From contig NZ_BCUF01000020.1 of assembly GCF_001591145.1 (NCBI RefSeq), positions 1 through 64,000 of the forward strand: DNA of 64,000 nucleotides. The letters run 5' to 3'. The notes under the pieces are model-generated. The model made no database searches. It was not told the DNA's origin and saw nothing but the letters and a program-made list of their open reading frames with translations. This document shows positions 18,484 through 25,739 of this stretch, in pieces. Every line of letters begins with the position of its first letter. Positions within the stretch are counted from its first letter, which is position 1. The stretch is from Vibrio harveyi NBRC 15634 = ATCC 14126 = KCTC 12724 (lineage in GTDB: Bacteria; Pseudomonadota; Gammaproteobacteria; Enterobacterales; Vibrionaceae). Made by a program: the position numbers and the translations under genes.

Positions 18484-19227
18484 ATGGATACTACTTTGCC
18501 AACTCATCAAGACTCAAAATTCTCACTCTTTTTACAAGGTACCATCGCAATGATGCCATTAAGCATCGCCGTACTGCCTTGGGGATTACTTGCGGGCTCA
18601 TTTGCCATCGATACTGGCTTACACCCGCTGGAAGGTCAGGCGCTTTCCGCCATTCTGTTTGCTGGCTCCGCACAACTTGTTGCCATGGGCATGATTAAAG
18701 CTGGTGCAGGCTTAACCACCATGTTGCTGACGACCTTTTTCATTACCTCCCGCCATTTTCTTTATAGTGTTTCGATGCGCAGTAAAATTTCGCCATTGCC
18801 CTTAAAGTGGCGTCTTTCACTTGGCTTCTTACTCACTGATGAGCTATTTGCCATCGTCGGGCACCAATCCGATAAGCAATTTGATCGATGGTACGCCCTT
18901 GGCGCTGGATTAAGCTTCTACTTATTTTGGAACTTCGCAACACTTGCTGGCATCGTCGCTGGCAGTTTGATACCTGAATTGAATGAGATCGGATTGGAAT
19001 TTGCCGTTGCTGCCACCTTTATCGCGATTGTGGTGCCAACGATAAAAAGCATTCCCGTGCTATGCAGTGTATTGGTAGCATTAGTTAGCTCAGTGACGCT
19101 GAATTATTACCAAGTGGAAGGAAGCTTGATGTTCGCGAGTATTCTCGCCATGTTGACGGGCTATTTGGTCGAACAGTTTACGACGAAAGCCTCAAACATT
19201 GAGAATACACCGGAGGAACGCCAATGA
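18484..19227 (+). CDS. azlC: AzlC-family branched-chain amino acid exporter, large subunit
   Basis: A 247-residue membrane protein of the AzlC family, the large subunit of a two-part exporter of branched-chain amino acids and analogues. Signature regions are MMPLSIAVLPWGLLAGSFAI, SAILFAGSAQLVAMGMIKAGA, FITSRHFLYSVSMR and LTDELFAIV. The start is ATG 18484; an upstream in-frame TTG at 18418 lacks a ribosome site and would overlap the operator-like repeat. It overlaps azlD by 4 bp. Together the two likely form the LIV-E type transporter. Confidence 0.9.
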   Translation: MDTTLPTHQDSKFSLFLQGTIAMMPLSIAVLPWGLLAGSFAIDTGLHPLEGQALSAILFAGSAQLVAMGMIKAGAGLTTMLLTTFFITSRHFLYSVSMRSKISPLPLKWRLSLGFLLTDELFAIVGHQSDKQFDRWYALGAGLSFYLFWNFATLAGIVAGSLIPELNEIGLEFAVAATFIAIVVPTIKSIPVLCSVLVALVSSVTLNYYQVEGSLMFASILAMLTGYLVEQFTTKASNIENTPEERQ

Positions 19228-19535
19228 TCTTTTTGTCTATCTTAGCCATGACAGCCTTGGTATTCACTAGCCGTTATCTATTTCTCGAACCAAAATTGCC
19301 GCTTAAATTGGGGGTAAGAACTCAAAAGATATTAAGCTACGCAAGCCCTGCCGTGCTCACCGCGATCTGGGCTCCTATCGTGTTTATGCCAGAAGGTGAA
19401 CTGAGCGTCACATGGCAAAACCCATTTCTATTGGCTGCCCTATTAGCTGCTGCGATTGCATACCTCACAAAGAATGTATTGCTCACCACCATCGTAAGTA
19501 TGGTCGCGTTTTTACTGCTTCGAATTTGGCTATAA
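19224..19535 (+). CDS. azlD: AzlD-family small subunit of amino acid exporter
   Basis: A 103-residue hydrophobic protein with about four helices, the usual size for AzlD. Typical elements are FTSRYLFLEPKLPLKLGVRTQKILSYASPAVLTAIWAPIVF and a C-terminal AAIAYLTKNVLLTTIVSMVAFLLLR. It overlaps the azlC stop by 4 bp (ATGA), so the pair is translationally coupled. It ends 8 bp from the convergent FAH gene with no clear terminator between. Confidence 0.9.
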   Translation: MIFLSILAMTALVFTSRYLFLEPKLPLKLGVRTQKILSYASPAVLTAIWAPIVFMPEGELSVTWQNPFLLAALLAAAIAYLTKNVLLTTIVSMVAFLLLRIWL

Positions 19536-19543
19536 GCTCGCGA

Positions 19544-20158
19544 CTAAACAGCCAACCATTCAATCTCTAATAAGGTGATGTCTCCACACTTCAAACGTCC
19601 AAGGAAGACATCGCCTTGATGCACTTCACCCACGCCCTTTGGTGTCCCTGTCATCACGATATCGCCATCTTCTAGCGTTGTGTAGCTCTTCAACTCATCG
19701 AGAATGTTCATCGGTGGGTAAAGCATTTGCTTAACATGCCCTTTTTGAACATGAACACAGTTAATCAAAAGCTCTAAGTTGAGATCGTCAATATCGACAC
19801 CTTGAAGAGAACGGAAACGGCTGAATACCGCTGAGCCATCAAACGCTTTGGCACGTTCCCAAGGTAATCCTTTTTCTTTGAGGTTAGATTGTAAACCGCG
19901 TTTGGTCAGATCTAAGCCGAGCCCAACCGCGCAGTATTGACCGTTTTTGATCACAAAGCAGATTTCGGCTTCGTAATGCAAAGGCTCTTGATGGAATGAG
20001 GTGAGTTTGGTTGAAACGGAAGTCGCCGGTTTATTGAACACTACCATTTGCTCTGGTACGGCATTATCTAGCTCTTGAATATGCTCAACGTAATTACGCC
20101 CGACACACAGAACTTTGCCGACTTTGATTTTCTTCTCTTCAACCTGAACGACGCTCAT
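19544..20158 (-). CDS. Fumarylacetoacetate hydrolase (FAH) family protein, YcgM-like
   Basis: A 204-residue protein with the FAH fold, similar to E. coli YcgM and eukaryotic FAHD1 acylpyruvases/oxaloacetate decarboxylases. Metal-binding residues are visible in LHYEAEICFVI (ExE) and in GLGLDLTKR (Asp). VGKVLCVGRNYVEHIQELDNAVPEQMVVFNKP and the C-terminal GDIVMTGTPKGVGEVHQGD are hallmark blocks. The start is ATG 20158 with GGAAGAG upstream, rather than the longer frame. The substrate is not certain. It appears monocistronic and convergent with azlCD. Confidence 0.88.
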   Translation of the reverse strand: MSVVQVEEKKIKVGKVLCVGRNYVEHIQELDNAVPEQMVVFNKPATSVSTKLTSFHQEPLHYEAEICFVIKNGQYCAVGLGLDLTKRGLQSNLKEKGLPWERAKAFDGSAVFSRFRSLQGVDIDDLNLELLINCVHVQKGHVKQMLYPPMNILDELKSYTTLEDGDIVMTGTPKGVGEVHQGDVFLGRLKCGDITLLEIEWLAV

Positions 20159-20310
20159 TGCTCTTCCCTGCAAAACAAAAAACGCATAATAATCCAACAC
20201 GTTACGTTGTTGACACTAGTTCTCGTTTCGAGGTGTTAAAAACAAGACATTCAGCCCGTTTTGAGTGAATCATCACTAAATTGAACTTCGACAAGGCAAG
20301 AACCACAGAC

Positions 20311-20338
20311 AAAAAAAAGCCAGCACGAAGCTGGCTTC
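20311..20338 (-). terminator. Intrinsic terminator of the porin gene
   Basis: AAGCCAGC / GCTGGCTT stem with eight T on the minus-strand side, 25-50 bp after the porin stop at 20363. Confidence 0.88.
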
Positions 20339-20362
20339 CATAGTAACTAGGACAGGTTACTA

Positions 20363-21454
20363 TTATAGGTAGTAACGAGCACCAAGTGCCCATTTGTCAT
20401 CTGTTTTACGATCGTTTGCATCGTTTAGGTCGAACTGGTAACCAGCGTAGCCAACAAACTTAGGAGTGAAGTTGTATTCAGCTTGTACCGCCATCTCTTC
20501 ACGAGCTGTTTCAGTTGAGCTAGCTTTAGTTGCTTTACCTTCAACCATTTCGTAGTTGATACTTAGGTTTAGGCTGCTTGGAAGTGCGTAAGCTAGTAGC
20601 GCTTCGTACGCATCGCTCTCAACTAGACGTTGTGAACCGTTAAAGTTCATGTATTCATTTGAACCGTATACTGCAGCAACGTATAGACCTTGACCGTAAG
20701 AACCGTAAGATGCAGATACTAGGTGTGATTCAGCCGTTTCTTTCTTTGGTGCAGCGGCAGATGCAGTGATGTCACCAGTGTTGTAGGTGTAGCCTACTTT
20801 TGCCCCTAGCACTGAGTAAGTAAGAGCAAGTTGTACGCGGTCACCGTAGTTGTTACCAGCGTACTGAGTTTCGTAAATTGGGTTGCCACTACCGTCATCA
20901 ACAATTACTTCATCTACGCTTGATTGATCGTTGCTACCTTGCCAACCTAGACCAAAACCAATAGAGCCCGCTTCACCTAGTTCGATAGCGTTACGGTAAG
21001 AAAGCATCTTGTCCGCACGACCTGTACCTAGGTTACCGTGATCGTCGTAGATAAAGTCGTTCGCAAACGCGATTGGCATATCAGCAACGCCAGCTACATC
21101 GTAGTAAGGTGCCCACTGAGTACCACCAACTGCACGACCGTAAACATCGTGAGTTAGACCTAGGTAACCAAGACGAGTAGTAAATGTTTCGTCACCACCA
21201 TCTAGGTAGTTAAGAGCCCATTCACCGCGAGCGTCAGCAGTAAAGCCGTTGCCTAGATCCTGAGTTGCTGTGAAGTTGATACGTGGAGAGTTAGTACCTA
21301 CATCAGTGTCACCTTGCTCTGAACCGTTCACGTTAATAGATACGTGACCGCCAACAGAGAACGTTGTGCCATCGTTGTTGTAAAGCTCCACTGCTACTGC
21401 TTGTGTACCGAATGTTGCTGCTGCGATCGCTGCTGCTAGGAATTTTTTGTTCAT
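20363..21454 (-). CDS. Gram-negative general porin
   Basis: A 363-residue outer membrane porin of the 16-strand trimeric type. A signal peptide MNKKFLAAAIAAATFGTQAVA is followed by alternating beta-strand sequence: FSVGGHVSINVNGS, RINFTATQDLGNGFTADARGEWALN, GYLGLTHDVYGRAVGGTQWAPYYDVAG. The C-terminus ends KWALGARYYL, fitting the hydrophobic C-terminal strand that BAM recognises (usually ending in Phe; here Leu). The start is ATG 21454, four codons after another ATG. It diverges from a second porin at 22019. The function is passive diffusion; the specificity is unknown. Confidence 0.9.
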   Translation of the reverse strand: MNKKFLAAAIAAATFGTQAVAVELYNNDGTTFSVGGHVSINVNGSEQGDTDVGTNSPRINFTATQDLGNGFTADARGEWALNYLDGGDETFTTRLGYLGLTHDVYGRAVGGTQWAPYYDVAGVADMPIAFANDFIYDDHGNLGTGRADKMLSYRNAIELGEAGSIGFGLGWQGSNDQSSVDEVIVDDGSGNPIYETQYAGNNYGDRVQLALTYSVLGAKVGYTYNTGDITASAAAPKKETAESHLVSASYGSYGQGLYVAAVYGSNEYMNFNGSQRLVESDAYEALLAYALPSSLNLSINYEMVEGKATKASSTETAREEMAVQAEYNFTPKFVGYAGYQFDLNDANDRKTDDKWALGARYYL

Positions 21455-21620
21455 TATAAAATCCATGTATTTATTCATTAGTTTATAAGTCAGTTTTATA
21501 CAAAAGTAGATTGGGGCATCTTCTCCACCAATGTGCGTCACTTTTGATTAACAACTGCCAATCAATGTATTTCAGAAGTTCCCCAGAGCAGAGTGAAAAG
21601 ATGTAATAAAAAAGAAAAAT

Positions 21621-21634
21621 CGCAAACGTTTACC
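21621..21634. promoter_or_regulatory. LacI/PurR/CytR-type operator candidate between two porins
   Basis: CGCAAACGTTTACC resembles the LacI-family half-site pair GCAAACG/TTTGC. It lies 167 bp upstream of the minus-strand porin in the 564-bp divergent interval 21455-22018. That interval is otherwise very AT-rich and shows no other gene I can support. It is a single match and should be treated with caution. Confidence 0.25.
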
Positions 21635-22018
21635 TTTTTTCTTTATACAAATTCTGAAAAATACACCCAAATTGGAAACAAATGTTTACATGTAACAACA
21701 AAAAATCCAGCTAAATCATTGTTAAAACAAACAATGAAAATTCAAACATGAAATCTTGAATTACAATTCGAGAAGAAAAAAATGATTAGGATCTTTTTTA
21801 AAAGTATGTCGTTCGGTAGTCATTAGAAAAACATGAAAAAACATAAAACCCCCTTTTTCTCTTATTTTCATAAATAAGAAGGCATTCATACATTTGAAAT
21901 AAATATGCAAACAAATCATAACTTAATAGAAATCTATCTTTAATTTTCTCGGTTTACCTTAGCGTCATCAATACATCGAGCAAGAAAGCTCATCGATTAC
22001 AACTAGGGTAATAAGAAA

Positions 22019-22987
22019 ATGAAAAAGGCAGCACTAACTACTGCAGTGTTAACAGCATTGGTATCAGCACCATCTTTTGCGGCGACAGTGTACAAAGATG
22101 GCGGCACTGAATTGAAGGTTGGCGGTCGCGTCGAGTTTCGTGGTGACTTTATTGGTTCAGGCGGTGCTGAAGTAGACGGTTCTATGGAAGATAAGTCACG
22201 TGCGCGTCTAAACCTAAAAGGTAAGGCTGACATCGGTAACGGTCTGTCTGCATTTGGTGTTTACGAAGCGGAACAAAAAACCGGTAAGAGCGAATTTAAA
22301 AACCGCTACATGTACGCAGGAGTAAGTGCAGATGCAGGTAGCTTCTCTGTAGGTCGTCAAGACATGGCTGCCGTTATCATCTCAGACATGACGGATATCA
22401 CCGAGTTTTCTGGCGTTCAGCAAGTCATTGACTCATCTTCGGATAAGCAAGATAGCGTTTTCGCTTACCGTGGTGAATTCGATGCTCTACAAGTTCAAGC
22501 CACTTACCAAGCTAACTCCGAGGATAGCCAAGATAAATACGGCATTTCTGGTCTTTACTCTCTACCAATCGGTCTTGACCTAGGTCTTGCATACTCAGGC
22601 GGTGATGTAGACAAAGACAATTCAGAAGACCAAATCCTTGGTGGTATCGCTTACTCACTGGATAACCTCTACCTTGCAGGTACGTACTCACAAGGTGCAC
22701 TGACAGATTCTGAAGACTTTACCGCTTATGAGCTAGTTGCAAGCTACAAGATCGCAAGTAAGTTTACCGTCGCTGGTCTTTACACTTTCCAAGAAAACGA
22801 TCCAAATGGCGCTGCAAAGTACGATGCAGTTGAAGGTTTTGAGCTTGTGGGATACTACAAACTGAATAGCAACTTCCGCACTTACCTTTCTTACTACATG
22901 AACCAACTTGATGAAGCGAAAGACGCGGAAGGTAAAGTAACCGAAGGCGAAGATACACTTCGCCTTGGCGTACGCTACGACTTCTAA
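22019..22987 (+). CDS. OmpU-like porin
   Basis: A 322-residue outer membrane porin similar in layout to Vibrio OmpU. A signal peptide MKKAALTTAVLTALVSAPSFAA leads into TVYKDGGTELKVGGRVEFRG, then SRARLNLKGKADIGNGLSAFGVYEAE, RYMYAGVSADAGSFSVGRQDMA and DFTAYELVASYKIASKFTVAGLYTF. The C-terminus is DTLRLGVRYDF, with the terminal Phe needed for BAM insertion. The start is ATG 22019. It is likely an accessory porin rather than the main OmpU, since it is somewhat shorter. It has its own terminator and diverges from another porin. Confidence 0.9.
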   Translation: MKKAALTTAVLTALVSAPSFAATVYKDGGTELKVGGRVEFRGDFIGSGGAEVDGSMEDKSRARLNLKGKADIGNGLSAFGVYEAEQKTGKSEFKNRYMYAGVSADAGSFSVGRQDMAAVIISDMTDITEFSGVQQVIDSSSDKQDSVFAYRGEFDALQVQATYQANSEDSQDKYGISGLYSLPIGLDLGLAYSGGDVDKDNSEDQILGGIAYSLDNLYLAGTYSQGALTDSEDFTAYELVASYKIASKFTVAGLYTFQENDPNGAAKYDAVEGFELVGYYKLNSNFRTYLSYYMNQLDEAKDAEGKVTEGEDTLRLGVRYDF

Positions 22988-23025
22988 CTGCGGCTTCTAC
23001 CCAAGCCAGCATCGCAGCAAGTTTT

Positions 23026-23054
23026 TGACCGGCACTCCGTGTCGGTCATTTTCT
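23026..23054 (+). terminator. Intrinsic terminator of the OmpU-like gene
   Basis: A perfect 9-bp stem GACCGGCAC / GTGTCGGTC with a TCC loop and a T-rich tail, 40 bp after the stop codon. It separates the porin transcript from the sigma-54 element downstream. Confidence 0.85.
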
Positions 23055-23196
23055 ATTTATTGAGATAAGACCGACAGCTTTTCTACTTAAACCTAACTGC
23101 CCTCTTTTAATGCATTTACTCCCGAAGTTAGTGCAATTCCTCTAGTAGCCGTTAGACGCGCCCTTCTCACCCTTTAAAAATCAACACGTTAAAAGT

Positions 23197-23212
23197 TGGC
23201 ACACTAGCTGCA
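23197..23212 (+). promoter_or_regulatory. Sigma-54 (RpoN) promoter
   Basis: TGGCACACTAGCTGCA matches TGGCAC-N5-TTGCA at all but one core position, with the GG and GC elements correctly spaced. Counting 12 bases from the GC puts the start of transcription at about 23222, exactly where the first hairpin of the downstream RNA begins. No coding start follows closely. Confidence 0.65.
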
Positions 23213-23220
23213 ATATTAAA

Positions 23221-23327
23221 AACGAGCAAATGCATGGCAGCGTTTGTGCTTCTCGTTCTTTGTACCTACTTCGGTAGGCACGTCCTTTGAATTGGTAATG
23301 TCGCCTCCCTCTGGGAGGCATTTTTTT
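23221..23327 (+). ncRNA. Probable sigma-54-dependent small RNA, about 107 nt
   Basis: The transcript predicted from the sigma-54 promoter folds into three hairpins. The first has an AACGAG / CTCGTT basal stem with an inner CAAA / TTTG stem (23221-23257). The second is an 8-bp stem capped by a cTTCGg tetraloop (GTACCTAC then GTAGGCAC). The third is a perfect 7-bp terminator (GCCTCCC-TCT-GGGAGGC) followed by seven T, ending at 23327. An unstructured linker (about 23281-23302) between hairpins 2 and 3 could pair with targets. It lacks the conserved core of Qrr RNAs. It lies between the OmpU-like porin and the EamA gene, whose start is about 60 bp after the terminator; a leader-attenuator for that gene is the alternative. 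Confidence 0.6.
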
Positions 23328-23389
23328 ATTGGCTACCCCAACATTAGAACGTATGATCCTATCTATTGTTTAAAACCGGAAATATCCAA

Positions 23390-24286
23390 TTGAATCATCA
23401 TCCTGTCCAAGGAGCATCTTGGATGCTTACCGCAGGCTTGGCTTTTGCCATCGTTAATAGCTTTGCTCAAATCGCAAGTATTCACTTTGGTGTGTCATCC
23501 ACGACATTTGCACTCTTCCAATACGCTATCGCCTTTTTCGCTATCTTGCCGTATCTGCGAACATTAGGAATTCGTCAGTCTCTACGTACTAACCACTTTG
23601 GGTGGCATGCATTGCGCATCTTCTTGGCGGTTATCGGTATCCAGCTTTGGTTATGGGCTCTCGCTTATCCGGTTCCTATCTGGCAAGGCATCGCTTTGCT
23701 TATGACTTCACCGTTGTTTGCAACGGTAGGTTCAGGTTTAATTCTGAAGGAAAAAGTAGGTGTTGCTCGTTGGATCGCAACGCTTACTGGCTTTATTGGC
23801 GCAATGATCATTCTTGAGCCTTGGTCAGACTCTTTTACCTGGGCAATGTTACTGCCTGTCGGCGCGGCTTTTTTCTGGGCATCTTATTCTTTAATGGTGA
23901 AAAAGCTGTCGGTGAACGATCCACCATCAACCATGGTGGTTTACTTACTGCTCTTGATCACGCCCTTTAATATTTTGCTGGCGGCACCTACATTTGCAAT
24001 GCCTGAAGGCTGGAACATTTGGGGAATCTTAATCGCCGCAGGCATACTTACGGCACTAGCCCAGTGGGCAGTAGTCAAAGCTTACGCTGTCGCTGATGCA
24101 TCGTTTGTACAACCATTCGACCACGCGAAACTGCCCTTAAATGTCTTTGCAGGCTGGCTAGTATTCAACTGGGTGCCACCAGGTCGACTATGGCTTGGTG
24201 CTGCAATCATTATCGGCTCCATTGCTTTCATTACTCATTGGGAAGCGAAAAAAGAAAGTAATTTGAAAGAAATTTCTCGGTTTTGA
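23390..24286 (+). CDS. EamA-family (DMT) transporter
   Basis: A 298-residue membrane protein with ten hydrophobic helices in two EamA repeats, the drug/metabolite transporter superfamily. Repeat 1 is WMLTAGLAFAIVNSFAQIAS through SGLILKEKVGVARWIATLTGFIGAMIIL; repeat 2 starts near AMLLPVGAAFFWASYSLMVKKLS and includes FDHAKLPLNVFAGWLVF. The start is uncertain. A TTG at 23390 has GGAAAT upstream; a TTG at 23366 and an ATG at 23423 are alternatives. The substrate is unknown. It directly follows the terminator of the proposed small RNA. Confidence 0.85.
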   Translation: MNHHPVQGASWMLTAGLAFAIVNSFAQIASIHFGVSSTTFALFQYAIAFFAILPYLRTLGIRQSLRTNHFGWHALRIFLAVIGIQLWLWALAYPVPIWQGIALLMTSPLFATVGSGLILKEKVGVARWIATLTGFIGAMIILEPWSDSFTWAMLLPVGAAFFWASYSLMVKKLSVNDPPSTMVVYLLLLITPFNILLAAPTFAMPEGWNIWGILIAAGILTALAQWAVVKAYAVADASFVQPFDHAKLPLNVFAGWLVFNWVPPGRLWLGAAIIIGSIAFITHWEAKKESNLKEISRF

Positions 24287-24323
24287 GTTCTATATTTTCA
24301 GGAAAGGAAATGAGGAGCATCTT

Positions 24324-24938
24324 ATGACACAGCCAATCAAAATTACATTGTATCGTTGGGCCGGCAGTTGGGGACCATTCAAAGTCAATATCCCATGCGG
24401 GGAATGTACATTAACCAAAGATATTCTTGCTGACACATTTGAAAATGAATTAGCAGATGTGCCAGTCGAGCTAGAAGTGAAAGATTGGTTGTCTCATTGG
24501 TGGGAGCCATTAAAACTTGGAGCATGGCATGCCCCTATCCTAGTCGTTGAAGGCAAAGTCGTCAGCCAAGGGGAAGCGCTAAACCGAGGCGTGCTTGTTC
24601 AATCTGTCATTGCTGAATGGACCAAGCGAGATCAGCTTAAAGGCAACATCGTTTATGGTAAGGCGACATGCCCTTACTGTGTTAAAGCGAAAAAGTTGCT
24701 TGATGAAGCTGGCGTTGACTACAAATATCACGATGTAGTGAAAGACAGCGCAGCCCTATATCGTATGATCCCTGAAGTGAAAGCCATCATTGGTGAAAAA
24801 ACACCAGTGACCGTGCCACAAATATGGTTAGACGGTAAGTACATTGGAGGCGCGGATAATCTGGAAAAGTGGTTGGCTGAGAAAGGATTAGATAGCGTGC
24901 CAGATAACGTTGTCGAGATCCCAAGTCAAACGGCTTAA
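24324..24938 (+). CDS. Glutaredoxin with an extra N-terminal thioredoxin-like domain (two CXXC motifs)
   Basis: A 204-residue protein with two redox modules. The C-terminal one (about 107-190) is a classic glutaredoxin: IVYGKATCPYCVKAKKLL (C116/C119), then TVPQIWLDGKYIGGADNLEKWL with the TVP cis-proline and GG glutathione-binding motifs. The N-terminal one (about 5-95) carries C25-GE-C28 in NIPCGECTLTKDIL and an HAPILVVEGKVVSQG strand that resembles another thioredoxin-fold domain with cis-Pro. The start is ATG 24324, with GAGGAG upstream. It may be co-transcribed with the EamA gene 38 bp upstream. The role is thiol-disulfide exchange; partners are unknown. Confidence 0.88.
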   Translation: MTQPIKITLYRWAGSWGPFKVNIPCGECTLTKDILADTFENELADVPVELEVKDWLSHWWEPLKLGAWHAPILVVEGKVVSQGEALNRGVLVQSVIAEWTKRDQLKGNIVYGKATCPYCVKAKKLLDEAGVDYKYHDVVKDSAALYRMIPEVKAIIGEKTPVTVPQIWLDGKYIGGADNLEKWLAEKGLDSVPDNVVEIPSQTA

Positions 24939-24972
24939 ATATATCGATTGAGATACCCAGAGCCAGAATGCA

Positions 24973-25003
24973 AAAAGCCCCGATATGACATCGGGGCTTT
25001 TCT
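24973..25003. terminator. Bidirectional terminator after the glutaredoxin gene
   Basis: An 11-bp stem AAAAGCCCCGA / TCGGGGCTTTT with a seven-base loop lies between the glutaredoxin gene and the small convergent gene at 25006. Confidence 0.9.
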
Positions 25004-25005
25004 TA

Positions 25006-25140
25006 TTAATTCGCTAGTTTTTTCATTACGCGAGCAAACATAGAAGGCTTTTTCTTCTTCGCTTTACCGTAAAGCGCTTTGTGCATCGCGTCTTTAGCCA
25101 TCATTTGACCAAAGTAAACACCACCAAGTTCGTAACCCAT
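25006..25140 (-). CDS. Small basic protein of 44 residues, function unknown
   Basis: A short open frame starting at ATG 25140 with a good TAGGAG about 7 bp upstream and ending at TAA 25006, immediately next to a bidirectional terminator. The product has a glycine/aromatic N-terminal part (MGYELGGVYFGQMMAKDAMH) and a highly basic C-terminal part (GKAKKKKPSMFARVMKKLAN), with six Lys or Arg in the last stretch. The Met-rich, basic helix could bind membrane or nucleic acid, but nothing is recognised. The ribosome site, codon use and private terminator argue for a real gene. Confidence 0.65.
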   Translation of the reverse strand: MGYELGGVYFGQMMAKDAMHKALYGKAKKKKPSMFARVMKKLAN

Positions 25141-25274
25141 GACCTTCTCCTAAGAAGCAATTAACTGGTTTGTGTTGTAATTTTACACCACATGAACCAC
25201 AAAACAAGACATGAGTCACATTTATTCTGTAATTTAATTACAAAGATTTTTATCCTAGCGAATAAGAAACGTAA

Positions 25275-25619
25275 TTAACGTTTAGGTTGCTGGTATGTTT
25301 TACCTGCTGCTTTGTAGGTGTCTTTCGGTTTAATTTCAAAGAAAGTCTCGAAGAACCAAGCCGCAAACTTGATCAGGTGGTCACCTTCATTCATTACATG
25401 CTCAACGAACTCTTTCTCTTCACCAGACTCATCTGCTTGAACCGTAATGTGGTAAATACGTTTTTCACCTTCTACTTCAGCAAGACCGAATTGACCTGTT
25501 AGCGATTCAGCAGCCTGAGCGACTTCTTCCTCAGATGCTTTTAATAGCTCTAGCGCTTGAGGTAGGTTTTCTTGTTGACCGATTTCTTTCAGTAGAGCTT
25601 CAAATTCGTTTTGTTGCAT
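25275..25619 (-). CDS. Uncharacterised 114-residue protein
   Basis: I do not recognise a named family. The 114-residue, acidic, soluble protein begins with a helical segment (QQNEFEALLKEIGQQENLPQALELLKASEEEVAQAAESL) followed by a beta-like segment (KRIYHITVQADESGEEKEFVEHV), then a Phe-rich helix (HLIKFAAWFFETFFEIKP). It has no signal peptide. The start is ATG 25619 after AGGTGAAATC. It is followed on the same strand by the small basic gene 134 bp away, but no co-transcription is evident. Confidence 0.75.
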   Translation of the reverse strand: MQQNEFEALLKEIGQQENLPQALELLKASEEEVAQAAESLTGQFGLAEVEGEKRIYHITVQADESGEEKEFVEHVMNEGDHLIKFAAWFFETFFEIKPKDTYKAAGKTYQQPKR

Positions 25620-25739
25620 GATTTCACCTAACAATGAACGGGTGTTGTCGATATGCCACTATTAACCGAGTGTAGATAACGACACAATAATTGGTTGCGC
25701 ATTTTAGAGAGGACAACATGCCCTTGCAACCACATTCAA

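Noticed and set aside
20202..20393. 63-codon open frame between the FAH and porin genes
   Set aside because: It overlaps the porin 3' end and its terminator, has no ribosome site and an implausible composition.
23221..23327. A Qrr-type quorum-sensing RNA or a c-di-GMP (GEMM) riboswitch
   Set aside because: The conserved Qrr core and the GEMM core sequences are absent; only the sigma-54 promoter and terminator resemble Qrr genes.
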